A stretch of DNA of 64,000 nucleotides from Pseudomonas lalkuanensis (GCF_008807375.1 NZ_CP043311.1:3452001-3516000), one strand, 5' to 3'; positions 1-9,141 are shown, counted from the first letter of the stretch. Notes: generated by a model not told the origin, from the sequence alone. Translations and numbers: made by a program.

Positions 1-2520
1 CACGGACTCCATCCGGCTGCTTTGCACGGTCTCGGTGGTCGGCCTTGCGACTGGCTCATCGGCCGGAGTGACCGCGCGGGTCGCCTCGCCGCGCTCGCGC
101 AGCAGGAAGTACGACAGCGCCGGAATCAGGATCAGCGCGCCGATCATGTTCCAGAGGAACATGAAGGTGAGCAGGATGCCCATGTCGGCCTGGAACTTGA
201 TGGGCGACCAGGCCCAGCACACCACGCCGGCGGCCAGGGTGATGCCCACCAGCGCCACCACGCGCCCGGTGAAGAACACGGCCTGCTTGTAGGCGGCCGC
301 CAGCGGCAGCCCCTGGCGCTGGTACTGCAACTGCACGCTCAGCAGGTAGAGCGCGTAGTCCACACCGATACCCACGCCGAGCGCGATCACCGGCAGGGTG
401 GCGACCTTCACGCCGATCCCCATCATCACCATCAGCGCCTCACAGAGCACCGACGTGAGCACCAGCGGCAGCAGCGCCACCACGGTCGCCCGCCAGCTGC
501 GGAAGGTGACCAGGCAGAACAGGGTCACCGCCAGGTAGACATAGAGCAGCATGGTGCGGTTGGCGTCGCGCACGACGATGTTGGTCGCCGCCTCGATGCC
601 GGCGCTGCCCGCCGCCAGCAGGAACTGCCGATCTTCGCTGCTGTTTTCAGCGGCGAAGCGGTCGGCGATGGCCACCACCTCGTCCAGGGTCTGGGCCTTG
701 TGATCCTTGAGGAACGCGATCACCGGCATCAGCGAGCAGTCGGTGTTGAACAGCTCGGGGGTGTTTACCGACGCCTGCTGGGCGGCGTAGTTGAGCACAT
801 CCTGGTTGCGCTGCAGGCTGAGGAACTTCGGGTTGCCCTCGTAGGTGCCGGCGGTGATCTGCCGGACCGCGTTGGCCAGGGAAGCCGTGGCCTGCACGTT
901 CGGGTGCTGTTGCAGGGCCCAGGCCAGGCGATCGGCCTGAATCAGGGTCTGGTAGTTCAGGCAGCCCTCGGGTGCCGTCTTCACCATGACCGCGAACAGG
1001 TCGCTGGACAGCGCGTAGTGGCTGGTGATGTAGGCGTTGTCACGGTTGTAGCGGGACTCCGGGCGCAGTTCCGGTGCGCCGGCATCCAGGTCGCCGATCT
1101 GCAGGTGCAGGCTGACCATGAATCCCGCCAAACCCAGCACCGAGGCCAGGGCGACGGTAGTCAGGGCCCAGCGCTTCTCGGTGAAGCGGTCGAGGAAGTC
1201 CCACACATGGCCGAAGCCCTTGTGCGCGGCGGCGTTGTTGTCGATGCGCAGGGCGCGCTCGGCGGCCTTCTTGCCCACGCCGACGTAGGACAGCGCCACC
1301 GGCATCATCAGCAGGGTGGTGAGGATCAGCACGGCCACACCGATGCTGGCGGTGATGGCCAGGTCCTGGATCACCGGGATGTCGATCAGCATCAGCACCG
1401 CAAAGCCCACGGCGTCGGCCAGCAGCGCGGTGACACCGGCCAGGAACAGACGGCGGAAGGTGTAGCGCGCCGCCACCAGGCGATGGGTGCCCAGGGCGAT
1501 GTCCTGCATGATGCCGTTCATCTTCTGCGCCGCGTGGGACACGCCGATGGCGAAGATCAGGAACGGCACCAGGATCGAGTACGGGTCCAGCGCGTAGCCC
1601 AGCCAGGCGACGATGCCCAGCTGCCAGACCACCGCCAGCAGCGAGCAGACGATCACCAACAGGCTGCTGCGCAGGCAGCGGGTGTAGGCCAGGATGATGA
1701 AGAAGGCGGTGACCACGGCCAGGCCGAAGAAGGCCATGACGCGCATCAGGCCGTCGATCAGGTCACCCACCAGCTTGGCGAAGCCGATGACGCGGATCTT
1801 GATCGCGCCCTGCCCTTCTTCGCCCGACGCCTGGGCCCTGGTATCGCCGGCGTATTCGAAGCGCAGGCGGAACTTGTCTTCCAGGGTGCGGGAGAACTGG
1901 TGGTAGTCCACGCCCTGGCCGCCGGCGGTGGCCTGGTCCAGCAGCGGAACAACCAGCATGGTGGACTTGAAGTCGTTGGCCACCAGGCTGCCGACGATAC
2001 CGGCGCGGGCGATGTTCTGCCGCAGCTGTTCGATGCTGGCGGGCGAGCCGTCGTAGCCATCGGGCATCACCGGGCCGCCCTGGAAGCCTTCTTCGGTCAC
2101 TTCGGTCCAGCGCACGCCGGGCGCCCAGAGGGACTTCATCCAGGCGCGGTCGACGCCGGGGGTGAGGAACAGCTCGTCGTGCACCTGCTTGAGGGCGTCG
2201 AGGTAGGCGGGGTCGAAAATGTCACCCTGGGTGTTCTCGACCACGACCCGCACGCTGTTGCCCAGGCCTCGCAGGGCCTTGCGGTTCTCCAGGAAGTTCT
2301 GGATGTAGGGATGTCCCTGGGGAATCATCTTCTCGAAGCTGGGCTTGAGCTCCAGGCGGGTAATGGCCATGTAGCCCAGCAGCAGGGTCACCAGGAGGAT
2401 GCCGGCCACGAACGGCAGCCGGTGGTTGAACACCATGCGCTCGAGCAGGTTGCCGCTCCGCGCATCGAAGTCTTTCAGATCCCGGATTACCGGCATCGCG
2501 GTTTGTTTAATGCCGCCCAT
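1..2520 (-). CDS. MMPL/RND-family transporter (partial, runs off left edge)
   Basis: An open frame on the minus strand starts with ATG at 2520, has no stop down to position 1, and is therefore at least 840 codons long with its C-terminus missing. The translation has one membrane helix near the N-terminus (about residues 36-54), a large periplasmic loop, then two clusters of helices separated by a second large loop. This is the duplicated layout of RND/MMPL exporters (HpnN-like, sterol-sensing-domain fold). Segments such as LPVIALGVGIGVDYALYLLS are typical of the family. A GAGG Shine-Dalgarno sits 8-12 bases before the ATG, and the gene follows the YCF48 gene by 18 bases, so it is the last visible gene of the envelope operon. 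Substrate is unknown; by family a lipid-like or hydrophobic compound is likely. It is not a tripartite drug pump gene set, since no adaptor protein is adjacent. Confidence 0.88.
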   Translation of the reverse strand, partial: MGGIKQTAMPVIRDLKDFDARSGNLLERMVFNHRLPFVAGILLVTLLLGYMAITRLELKPSFEKMIPQGHPYIQNFLENRKALRGLGNSVRVVVENTQGDIFDPAYLDALKQVHDELFLTPGVDRAWMKSLWAPGVRWTEVTEEGFQGGPVMPDGYDGSPASIEQLRQNIARAGIVGSLVANDFKSTMLVVPLLDQATAGGQGVDYHQFSRTLEDKFRLRFEYAGDTRAQASGEEGQGAIKIRVIGFAKLVGDLIDGLMRVMAFFGLAVVTAFFIILAYTRCLRSSLLVIVCSLLAVVWQLGIVAWLGYALDPYSILVPFLIFAIGVSHAAQKMNGIMQDIALGTHRLVAARYTFRRLFLAGVTALLADAVGFAVLMLIDIPVIQDLAITASIGVAVLILTTLLMMPVALSYVGVGKKAAERALRIDNNAAAHKGFGHVWDFLDRFTEKRWALTTVALASVLGLAGFMVSLHLQIGDLDAGAPELRPESRYNRDNAYITSHYALSSDLFAVMVKTAPEGCLNYQTLIQADRLAWALQQHPNVQATASLANAVRQITAGTYEGNPKFLSLQRNQDVLNYAAQQASVNTPELFNTDCSLMPVIAFLKDHKAQTLDEVVAIADRFAAENSSEDRQFLLAAGSAGIEAATNIVVRDANRTMLLYVYLAVTLFCLVTFRSWRATVVALLPLVLTSVLCEALMVMMGIGVKVATLPVIALGVGIGVDYALYLLSVQLQYQRQGLPLAAAYKQAVFFTGRVVALVGITLAAGVVCWAWSPIKFQADMGILLTFMFLWNMIGALILIPALSYFLLRERGEATRAVTPADEPVARPTTETVQSSRMESV

Positions 2521-2538
2521 GATGGGGTCGCCTCGCTC

Positions 2539-3591
2539 TTATTCTTGTTTTCCGGTAGCCAGGGTGCGCTGGGCGAAGCCCCGCGCGCCCACCAGCAGCA
2601 GGCCGTTGTCGCCTGACGCCAGGGCGCCGTAGACCGGTACCGGCTGGCCGATGTCCAGATGCTGGAAGCTGCTGCCCTGATCGCTGCTGGCCAGGGCCTG
2701 GCCGGTCTGGCCGAACAGGTAGAGATGGCCGCGCGCATCGCGAGCGGACGCGGTGATGCTGGCGTTCAGCCCGGTCTCGACCTGGCTCCAGCTCGCGCCA
2801 CCATCGACGCTGCGGTAGGCGTGGCCGCGCAGGCCGTAGGCCAGGACCACGTCAGGCTGGACGCTGAGGCCGAAGAAGCTGCCCTGGTAGGGTGACGTCA
2901 GGGCCTGGAAGCGCTCGCCACTGTCGTCGAGGCGCAGCAGCAGGCCCTGCTCCCCGGCGATGAACACCTGCTTGCCATCGCCAGCGATGGCGGCCAGGTG
3001 GTAGCCGGAGGGGTTTTCAGTGCGGTCGGCCCAGGGCTGCCAGCTCTTGCCGCCGTCGCGGGTGCGGAAGATCAGGTTGAAAGCGCCGACCACGAAGCCG
3101 TTTTGCGCATCACTGAACCAGACGTCGAGAAAGGGTTTGTCGGCGCCTTCGGTTTCGATGCGCTTGCCTTCGTCGAGCCATTGCGCGGCGTCGGGCCGGG
3201 TTGCGTAGTAATCCTGCATCAGACGGCCAAGCTGGCGGCCATCGAGCTGCTTCTCCCAGCTGGCGCCGCCGTCACGGCTGTGCAGCACGACACCGTCGTG
3301 CCCTACCGCCCAGCCTTCGCTGGCCGTGGGGAACTGCACGGCGTTGAGATCGGAACTGACTGGAACGCTGGCCTGGGTCCAGCTGGCGCCCTGATCGTCG
3401 GAATAAAGGATATGGCCGCGCTGGCCCACGGCCACCAGCCGCTGACCGGCCTGGGCCAGGTCCAGCAGGGGGCTGCGTACCGCCAGTTCGCTGCGCTGTG
3501 CCGGCAGGTCGAGCACATCGACCAGGGACGCGGCATGGGCATTGCCCGCCATGAGGGCCATGCCCAGGGCGATGAACTTGAAAGAAAACAT
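2539..3591 (-). CDS. Exported YCF48/BNR-type beta-propeller protein
   Basis: A 350-residue protein with a clear signal peptide (MFSFKFIALGMALMAGNAHA). The start at 3591 is preferred over an upstream ATG because AGAGGA lies 8-9 bases before it and the signal peptide then begins at once. The mature part carries repeated blocks of the form 'YSDDQGASWTQ', 'SRDGGASWEKQ', 'TRDGGKSWQPW' and 'SVDGGASWSQV'. These are the Asp-box/YCF48 repeats of a beta-propeller. In chloroplasts and cyanobacteria YCF48 helps assemble photosystem II. In proteobacteria this kind of propeller is found next to RND and DUF1302/DUF1329 genes, exactly as here. It probably acts in the periplasm as an assembly or scaffold factor for the transporter encoded downstream; that role is inferred from context. 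Confidence 0.85.
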   Translation of the reverse strand: MFSFKFIALGMALMAGNAHAASLVDVLDLPAQRSELAVRSPLLDLAQAGQRLVAVGQRGHILYSDDQGASWTQASVPVSSDLNAVQFPTASEGWAVGHDGVVLHSRDGGASWEKQLDGRQLGRLMQDYYATRPDAAQWLDEGKRIETEGADKPFLDVWFSDAQNGFVVGAFNLIFRTRDGGKSWQPWADRTENPSGYHLAAIAGDGKQVFIAGEQGLLLRLDDSGERFQALTSPYQGSFFGLSVQPDVVLAYGLRGHAYRSVDGGASWSQVETGLNASITASARDARGHLYLFGQTGQALASSDQGSSFQHLDIGQPVPVYGALASGDNGLLLVGARGFAQRTLATGKQE

Positions 3592-3617
3592 CGGGACTGT
3601 CCTCTGAAAAAGAAAGC

Positions 3618-3654
3618 GGTTGCCGCTCCCCCACACTCAAAGGGAGCGGCAACC
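3618..3654 (-). other. Perfect 13-bp inverted repeat between cistrons
   Basis: GGTTGCCGCTCCC at 3618-3630 is matched by its exact reverse complement at 3642-3654, with an 11-base loop. It lies between the DUF1329 stop and the YCF48 start, inside an operon read on the minus strand. No T-run follows it, so it looks more like an mRNA-stabilising or attenuating hairpin than a full terminator. It would let the outer-membrane and periplasmic genes be expressed at a different level from the propeller and RND genes. Confidence 0.6.
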
Positions 3655-3662
3655 AACCTGGC

Positions 3663-5021
3663 TTAGCGAATGCCGGCGCCAGCCAGGGACTCGGCTGCCC
3701 ACTGAGCCTTGGTCAGCGGGTCGATATAACGGATGCCGCCGTACGGGCCAACGATGCCGTTGATGTTGTAGGAGTTACCCACCAGGTCGTAGATCACGAA
3801 CGGGGTGGTGTCCGGTACCTGCTTGTCGTAGCTCTGGCTGAGGAAAGCGAAGGAGCCACGGTAGATCTGCCCACGGGCGTCGTACTGGTCGGAGGCCAGG
3901 GCGACCCAGCTGTCCTCATCCAGGTAGAAGCGGCGCTTGGCGTAGATGTGACGGGCGCCGGCCTTCAGGGTGCCTTCCACCACCCAGACGCGGTGCTTCT
4001 CCCAGCGCACGTAGTCGGGTGCCAGGTGGTTGGCAGTGGTCAGGGCCTTCGGGTCCTGGGCGTAGGTCAGCTTGTAGGTGTTGTAGGGAACGATGAGTTC
4101 CTGCTTGCCGACCAGTTTCCAGTCATAGCGGTCCAGGGCGCCGTTGAAGACGAACACGTCATCGTAGGTGCCGGCACCGGCGGTACCCGGGTTCGGGGTG
4201 TCGTAGGCCAGGCTCGGCGCGAGTTTCACGCGGCGCTGGCCGGGCAGGTACTGCCAGGCGCGGCGCGGCTGCTCGACGGCGTTGGCGGCGTCCTTGAGCA
4301 TGATCGCCTCGCCGGCGCGGCGAGCGGGACCCGAGTAGTACAGCTTCATCTGGTAATACACGTCGGTATTGGCGATGGGCTTGTTCAGGTCTTCGTAGAT
4401 CGGGTAGTTGATGAAGGCCTGGCCGGTGGTGGCCAGGGTGGCAACGCCCGCGGCGTCGACGTTCCAGGAGTCGTATTTGGAGTTGATGGTCACGCCCTGG
4501 TAGCGCAGCAGGTGGTTCCACATGGCTTCGGCGCCCGACTGCGGGATCGGGAACGGTACGCCCGGCAGGACGTTTTCGAGCGCCAGGCCGTCGTTGGCGG
4601 TCTTGGCGCCAGTGGCGTTCTTCACCGCGTTGTCCAGCACCGGCTGCGGCATGGCCACGGTGCGGTGGGTCGGGTAGACGTCAACGCGGAACTCCGGGTA
4701 GCGCTTGGCCAGTTCCACGGTAGTGGCGCTGAGCAGGTTCTTGTACTGGTCGACGTTCTTGCCGTCGATCACCATCACCGGCTTCTCGCTGGCGAAGGGA
4801 TCGGGACGCATGCTGTCGCCGGCCTTGAAGCCTGCCGGAGCGGTGGTCAGGCCCCCCTCATAGGCCGGGATCGAACCATCGGCACTGGCCGCTTTCTCGG
4901 CCCCCACCAGGGTCAGGTTGGTGCCCAGTTTTGCGGCTTCGGCGGGCGATACGGCGGCATGGACGGAACCAGCGAAGGCCACCGCGAGGGAAGCCGCCAT
5001 CAGAGTTTTCACGAATTTCAT
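3663..5021 (-). CDS. DUF1329 periplasmic/outer-membrane protein
   Basis: A 452-residue protein with a signal peptide (MKFVKTLMAASLAVAFAGSVHA) that matches the DUF1329 family in length and in features such as the early 'GADGSIPAYEGG'-like stretch, the 'RPARRAGEA'-like middle and the C-terminal 'YNINGIVGPYGGIRYIDP' segment. DUF1329 proteins are predicted to have a LolA/LolB-like lipoprotein-carrier fold. They are nearly always encoded beside a DUF1302 protein, as here, 40 bases downstream. GGAGAAC provides a Shine-Dalgarno 7-12 bases before the ATG. A role in carrying a hydrophobic molecule through the periplasm to the DUF1302 barrel is an inference. No enzyme motif was seen. Confidence 0.9.
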   Translation of the reverse strand: MKFVKTLMAASLAVAFAGSVHAAVSPAEAAKLGTNLTLVGAEKAASADGSIPAYEGGLTTAPAGFKAGDSMRPDPFASEKPVMVIDGKNVDQYKNLLSATTVELAKRYPEFRVDVYPTHRTVAMPQPVLDNAVKNATGAKTANDGLALENVLPGVPFPIPQSGAEAMWNHLLRYQGVTINSKYDSWNVDAAGVATLATTGQAFINYPIYEDLNKPIANTDVYYQMKLYYSGPARRAGEAIMLKDAANAVEQPRRAWQYLPGQRRVKLAPSLAYDTPNPGTAGAGTYDDVFVFNGALDRYDWKLVGKQELIVPYNTYKLTYAQDPKALTTANHLAPDYVRWEKHRVWVVEGTLKAGARHIYAKRRFYLDEDSWVALASDQYDARGQIYRGSFAFLSQSYDKQVPDTTPFVIYDLVGNSYNINGIVGPYGGIRYIDPLTKAQWAAESLAGAGIR

Positions 5022-5061
5022 CTCGTTGTTCTCCTGCTCTTTTTTTGAGCTATGCGGAATG

Positions 5062-6996
5062 TCAGAAGGTGGTCTTCAAGGTCAGGTACACCGCGCCACG
5101 GTCTTCCGTGGTAGCCCCGCCGCCGGAGAAGGAGGAATAGCCCCCGGCGAAGCAGGTGTAGCGCTGCGTGGCATCCAATGCGTTAGGTGTCGAGCCGTCG
5201 GTGGCTCCGTTGGTGCACTTCTCGGCATCGCCGAAAGAGTCCACGTACTTCAGGTCCACGAAGTACTGGTTGTAGATGGCCGCGCCGACGCCGACCGAGT
5301 AGGTGCCGGTGTCTTCGGCGCCGCCGCCCTGGACCGGGGAAACGCCGTCCAGGCCGACGTTGACGGACATCGGTGCGGACAGGTCCACACCCGGGAACAC
5401 CTGGTACCAGGTGGGAGTGAAGTTCACCGCGACGCCCCAGTTGTCGCGGGTCGGCTTGTCGATGCCACGGTAGGTGTCCTTGCCCTTGTAGAGCGCCTCG
5501 TTATGGCTATCGAGCTTCAGCAGGTTGCTGTAGTAGAGCTCGCCCAACAGCGATGCCGAGTCGAACAGCGGCGTGTCGCCGATGGTCACCAGGCCGTTGA
5601 CGGTCCAGTGCAGGGTGTCGCCGGTGGCGCTCATGCTGTCGCCGCTGCTTGGCAGTTCGGTGACCACACCGGTTCCCGGAACACGGGCAGGCAGCAGGCC
5701 CAGGCCTGCCGCCAGGCCGCCGGGGCCGGTGGCGCTGACAATGGCCGGGATGCTCGCCAAGGGCATGTTGTGGCGGATGTTCAGGTCGCTGGCCACGCTG
5801 ACGCCACCGACGTCCTTCGACAGGCTCAGGCCGAAGATGTCGATGTCGTCGCCATAGGCGAACTTGTAGTTGGTGGTGCTGATGGAGTTACGCACGTTGG
5901 CAATGGCGCCGGCCGGCAGCGGGTTGGCGCCGCGCGCCGACAGACCGGTGCCGTCGAGCACCGCCTGCGGGAGGATTTCCGACGTCTGGCGGTAATAGGC
6001 GCCAAGGGTGCCGTCCAGCCACTCCGGCGACCACTTCAGCATCAGGCCCCAGTCACCCCGCTTGTCCGGGGTGATGTCGTGGCCACGGGCGATGCTGGTG
6101 AGGGTGCCGTTCGGTCCCGCCAGGCCCGGACCGCCGGTGTGGCCGAGGATGAAGGACTGGGCGCCGAAGCCCACCAGGTCGGAGCTGCCGTAGTAGGTGC
6201 CGGCCTCGGGCAGACGCGCAGCGTCCCAGTCCAGGAAGTACTGGGCGGCAACGGTCAGCTCGGGGTTGATGGTGAAGGACGCGGAAATCTGGTTACGCGG
6301 AACGAACAGTTCCTTGGCCTCGGTGCCCGGAGCCGCGGACAGCTTGGCCAGGTCCAGGCCGGACTGGCCATAGCTGATGCCATGCACGGGGTTCAGGATG
6401 GTCTCGCCCCAGTACACGTTGTGCTGGCCGGCCTTGATGCTGAACATCGACTCTTCGCCGACCTCGGTGCTGTAGAACACGAAGGCGTCGAGGATTTCGC
6501 CGGACGGGCCGCTGTAGTAACGCTGGGCGTAGTTGGAAAGGTGCGGGCTGCCCAGTACCGCATTGTTGGTGCCGGGCTGGCCGGCAATACGGGAGAAGGC
6601 CTCGTTGCCGTTGACGAACGGGTTCGAGTTGGAGCCGGTGTTGTCGTAGGCCTTGTCGTACCAGCTGGCGGCGCTGACACGGAAGCCCTTGTTGCCCTGG
6701 TGGATCACGTCCAGCTCAGTCAACAGGTCGACGCGATTGGTGATGTTGGTGCCGGAACGGCGGAAGTTGTAGTCGCCGTCGTTGTTGTTCGGCGTGGCCA
6801 GCATGCGCTTGTCCGCGCTCTCGGTGCGAACGCCGTAGTTGTACTTCACCGTGTTGTCGAAGCGAACCGACCAGTCCGGATTCCCGGTATCGACCTCGAA
6901 GGCCTGCACCATGGCCGGCACGCCCAATCCGGCTGCAATGGCCGAGGCGAGCAGGCACCTGCGCAGGTTGAGGTTGTGATTGTTCTTGTTGTTCAT
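5062..6996 (-). CDS. DUF1302 outer-membrane beta-barrel protein
   Basis: A 644-residue protein with a signal peptide ending near 'VPAMVQA' (about residue 32). The mature part has alternating aromatic/polar strand patterns and a C-terminal 'AVYLTLKTTF', ending in Phe as expected for BAM-inserted outer-membrane barrels. Length and motifs such as 'YNYGVRTE', 'FRVSAASWYDKAYD' and 'GQHNVYWGETILNP' fit the DUF1302 family. It is the first of the DUF1302-DUF1329-YCF48-RND set. A 133-base gap separates it from the hydrolase gene upstream, so it may have its own promoter there. A pore or receptor for a hydrophobic substrate is the most reasonable role; the substrate cannot be read from sequence. Confidence 0.9.
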   Translation of the reverse strand: MNNKNNHNLNLRRCLLASAIAAGLGVPAMVQAFEVDTGNPDWSVRFDNTVKYNYGVRTESADKRMLATPNNNDGDYNFRRSGTNITNRVDLLTELDVIHQGNKGFRVSAASWYDKAYDNTGSNSNPFVNGNEAFSRIAGQPGTNNAVLGSPHLSNYAQRYYSGPSGEILDAFVFYSTEVGEESMFSIKAGQHNVYWGETILNPVHGISYGQSGLDLAKLSAAPGTEAKELFVPRNQISASFTINPELTVAAQYFLDWDAARLPEAGTYYGSSDLVGFGAQSFILGHTGGPGLAGPNGTLTSIARGHDITPDKRGDWGLMLKWSPEWLDGTLGAYYRQTSEILPQAVLDGTGLSARGANPLPAGAIANVRNSISTTNYKFAYGDDIDIFGLSLSKDVGGVSVASDLNIRHNMPLASIPAIVSATGPGGLAAGLGLLPARVPGTGVVTELPSSGDSMSATGDTLHWTVNGLVTIGDTPLFDSASLLGELYYSNLLKLDSHNEALYKGKDTYRGIDKPTRDNWGVAVNFTPTWYQVFPGVDLSAPMSVNVGLDGVSPVQGGGAEDTGTYSVGVGAAIYNQYFVDLKYVDSFGDAEKCTNGATDGSTPNALDATQRYTCFAGGYSSFSGGGATTEDRGAVYLTLKTTF

Positions 6997-7129
6997 GCGT
7001 TGGCTCCGCTTCTTGTTGTAGTGGCTACCGCAACCCTTTCCGTGCTCCTTGCCTGTCCAGCGCGCAGCCGGTTGCTTGGCCGCGTGCCATCTCGCCGGAC
7101 TCCCCGACGGACTTCGATTGATTTGTGCT

Positions 7130-7699
7130 TCAGCGATCCAGCATCTGGATCAATTCATGCGCGTAGGGCCATTCGCCGTAACCCGATGCCGGGTTGAGGT
7201 GCCCTACCTGGCCCAGTTCGACCAGGCTGCTTTCCCAGTCGTTGGCCATGCGGCGCACCGCTTCCAGGCTGGCGAGGTGGTCGTCGTCGCTGGCGCAAAC
7301 GAGGGTGGGGAACGGCAACGGTTGGCGCGGCAGCGGGGTCCAGCCATTGGCATGCAGGGACGCCGGGCTCGGATAGTTCTCGGGCCAGGTGGCGTCGAGA
7401 TCCGGCGGGGTCGCCAGCAGCGCGCCCTTGATCGGCCGGCTGTAGCGGGCTGCCCAGTGCACCACCATGAGGGCGCCGGCGCTGTGGGCCACCAGGATCA
7501 CCGGGCCGTCGATCTGCTCCAGCTCACGCTGGATGGCCTCGACCCGGGCCGGCAGGCTCAGCTTGTCCTGCTCCAGCGGCGGAACGCTGCGGACCTTCGG
7601 CAGTTGTTCTGCCAGCAGGGTCTGCCAGTGCTCCGGCACATGGTCCCGAAGACCCGGGACGATGAGGATGGTTGTGCTGTTCTTATCGTTGTCGTTCAC
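7130..7699 (-). CDS. RBBP9/YdeN-family alpha/beta hydrolase
   Basis: A 189-residue single-domain hydrolase beginning at a GTG codon. The catalytic set of the RBBP9/YdeN family is visible: Ser73 in the nucleophile elbow 'VAHSAGA', an acid in 'ASDDDH' (Asp138 or Asp139) and His167 in 'VGHLNP'. The N-terminal 'ILIVPGLRDHVPEHWQ' is also typical. These small hydrolases cleave esters, but natural substrates are mostly unknown. It lies upstream of and in the same direction as the DUF1302 operon and divergent from the AraC-type regulator. This suggests it processes the same ester-like compound that the envelope proteins move. Confidence 0.85.
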   Translation of the reverse strand: MNDNDKNSTTILIVPGLRDHVPEHWQTLLAEQLPKVRSVPPLEQDKLSLPARVEAIQRELEQIDGPVILVAHSAGALMVVHWAARYSRPIKGALLATPPDLDATWPENYPSPASLHANGWTPLPRQPLPFPTLVCASDDDHLASLEAVRRMANDWESSLVELGQVGHLNPASGYGEWPYAHELIQMLDR

Positions 7700-7802
7700 G
7701 TCATTGACCTGTTGCGTCTGATGGGATCGCCATCGCGGCGGAAGGAACTTCGTGATGCAAACAGTAGAGGTGCAAGGGGGTAGCCGCTTTGCATAGAACG
7801 TC

Positions 7803-7954
7803 AGGTGCTTCGCATTTCATGACAACGCGTTTTTGCCCCGCCTGACGGTTCGCCCGGGGGCCACGCCCGCCGTCCGTGGCCTGGGCCAATTTCCAGGGAT
7901 TGGCTTTACTTTCATCTGGCCGGAAAGAGGAAAAATGCCGGCGTTGTCATGAAA
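7803..7954. promoter_or_regulatory. Divergent control region with 12-bp inverted repeat
   Basis: TTTCATGACAAC at 7815-7826 is the exact reverse complement of GTTGTCATGAAA at 7943-7954. The two arms flank the space between the hydrolase gene (minus) and the AraC-type gene (plus), a natural arrangement for regulator binding to both promoters. The left arm is preceded by AGGTGCTTCGCAT (7803-7815). That 13-mer and TTTCATGACA both recur upstream of the quinone-oxidoreductase-like gene near 16.45 kb, so the two loci may share a regulator. No experimental binding site is known to me for this motif. Confidence 0.6.
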
Positions 7955-8061
7955 GACAAATTCAAAGACTATCCGCGACGACGAATTCACTTCGCTTTAA
8001 ACGACAATAACGATCGGTGGTGCTCCCCCGCCTCCGGCACAACAGCAGCGTGGCGATCGAC

Positions 8062-9075
8062 ATGACCCCAATGGTTCGCGCGGCGGCCCTCACCAACTAC
8101 ATGGAAGTGGCCCAGCACCTCGGCCTCAACCCGCAGCAGATGCTGCGCCAGGCGGGCCTCAGCCAGGCACTGATAGAAAACCCCGAACAACGCCTGCCCA
8201 CCTCGGCGGCCGCCACCCTGCTGGAAGACTCCGCCCGCGCCAGCGGCTGCCTCACCTTCGGCCTGCGCATGGCCGAGTCCCGCCAGCTTTCGGACTTCGG
8301 CGCCATCAGCCTGCTGCTGTCGCACCAGCCGACGCTGCGCGACGCGCTGGAGACCATTGTCCAGTACCGCCACCTGCTCAACGAATCCCTCGCACTGTTC
8401 GTGGACGAGGTGGGCAAGACGGTGGTGCTGCGGGAAGAGATCATCACCGACCCGCCGGTGGCCGTGCGCCAGGGCATCGAGCTGGCCATCGGCGTGCTGT
8501 TCCGCATGTGCAGCGCCCTCCTCGGCGCGGGCTGGCGTCCGCTGGCGGTGAACTTCACCCACGACGCACCGCCCGACCTGCAACTGCATCGGCGGGTGTT
8601 CGGCTGCAAGGTGGAATTCGGCAGCGAGTTCAACGGCATCGTTTGCCAGGCCGCCGACCTGGACAAGGCCAACCCCCTGGCCGACCCGGCCATGGCCCGG
8701 CACGCCCGGCGCCTGGTGGAGTCCCTGCCCGGCGCGGCCCAGCAATCGACCCTGAACGACGTGCGCAAGGCGATCTACCTGCTGCTGCCCATGGGCCGCG
8801 CCACCATCGAGCAGATCGCCCAATCCCTGGGGATGAACGTGCGCACGCTGCAGCGGCGCCTGGAGGAAAGCCAGATGACCTTCTCCGACCTGATCAACGA
8901 GGTGCGTCGCGACCTGGTCCTGCGCTACATGGAGAACCCGCGCTATTCCCTCTCCCGCATCGCCGACCTGCTGGGCTACTCGGTACCCAGCTCCTTCACC
9001 CGCTGGTTCACCACCCAGTTCGGCACGGCCCCGGCGGCCTGGCGCCGCGAGCATCAGGTGAAGGCGGACGAGTAA
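8062..9075 (+). CDS. AraC-family regulator with Arabinose_bd-type sensor domain
   Basis: A 337-residue regulator. The N-terminal two thirds match the 'Arabinose-binding of AraC' family that begins 'MTPMVRAAALTNYMEVAQHLGL' in spirit, with the conserved 'LGLNPQQMLRQAGL' region. The C-terminal hundred residues hold two helix-turn-helix motifs ('ATIEQIAQSLGMNVRTLQRR' and 'YSLSRIADLLGYSVPSSFTR'). The ATG at 8062 is chosen because it is where the family N-terminus begins; an in-frame upstream start at 8017 is possible, and no strong Shine-Dalgarno decides between them. It is divergent from the hydrolase/DUF1302 operon and is the likely activator of it, and possibly of the operon near 16.4 kb that carries the same upstream motif. 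Confidence 0.85.
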   Translation: MTPMVRAAALTNYMEVAQHLGLNPQQMLRQAGLSQALIENPEQRLPTSAAATLLEDSARASGCLTFGLRMAESRQLSDFGAISLLLSHQPTLRDALETIVQYRHLLNESLALFVDEVGKTVVLREEIITDPPVAVRQGIELAIGVLFRMCSALLGAGWRPLAVNFTHDAPPDLQLHRRVFGCKVEFGSEFNGIVCQAADLDKANPLADPAMARHARRLVESLPGAAQQSTLNDVRKAIYLLLPMGRATIEQIAQSLGMNVRTLQRRLEESQMTFSDLINEVRRDLVLRYMENPRYSLSRIADLLGYSVPSSFTRWFTTQFGTAPAAWRREHQVKADE

Positions 9076-9141
9076 GGGATGCGATCTCGAGGGGTTGCGA
9101 CGCTCAAGGGGCCCATCTAGCGCAGCCCTTTGGCACAGTCC

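Noticed and set aside
22..2616. 864-codon open frame on the plus strand
   Set aside because: It is the reverse-strand shadow of the MMPL/RND gene. Its translation is a His/Gln/Gly-rich jumble with no domain, while the minus strand gives a clean membrane protein.
3948..7197. Two long plus-strand frames over DUF1329 and DUF1302 genes
   Set aside because: High GC leaves stop-free antisense frames. The minus-strand products have signal peptides and family matches; the plus-strand ones have none.
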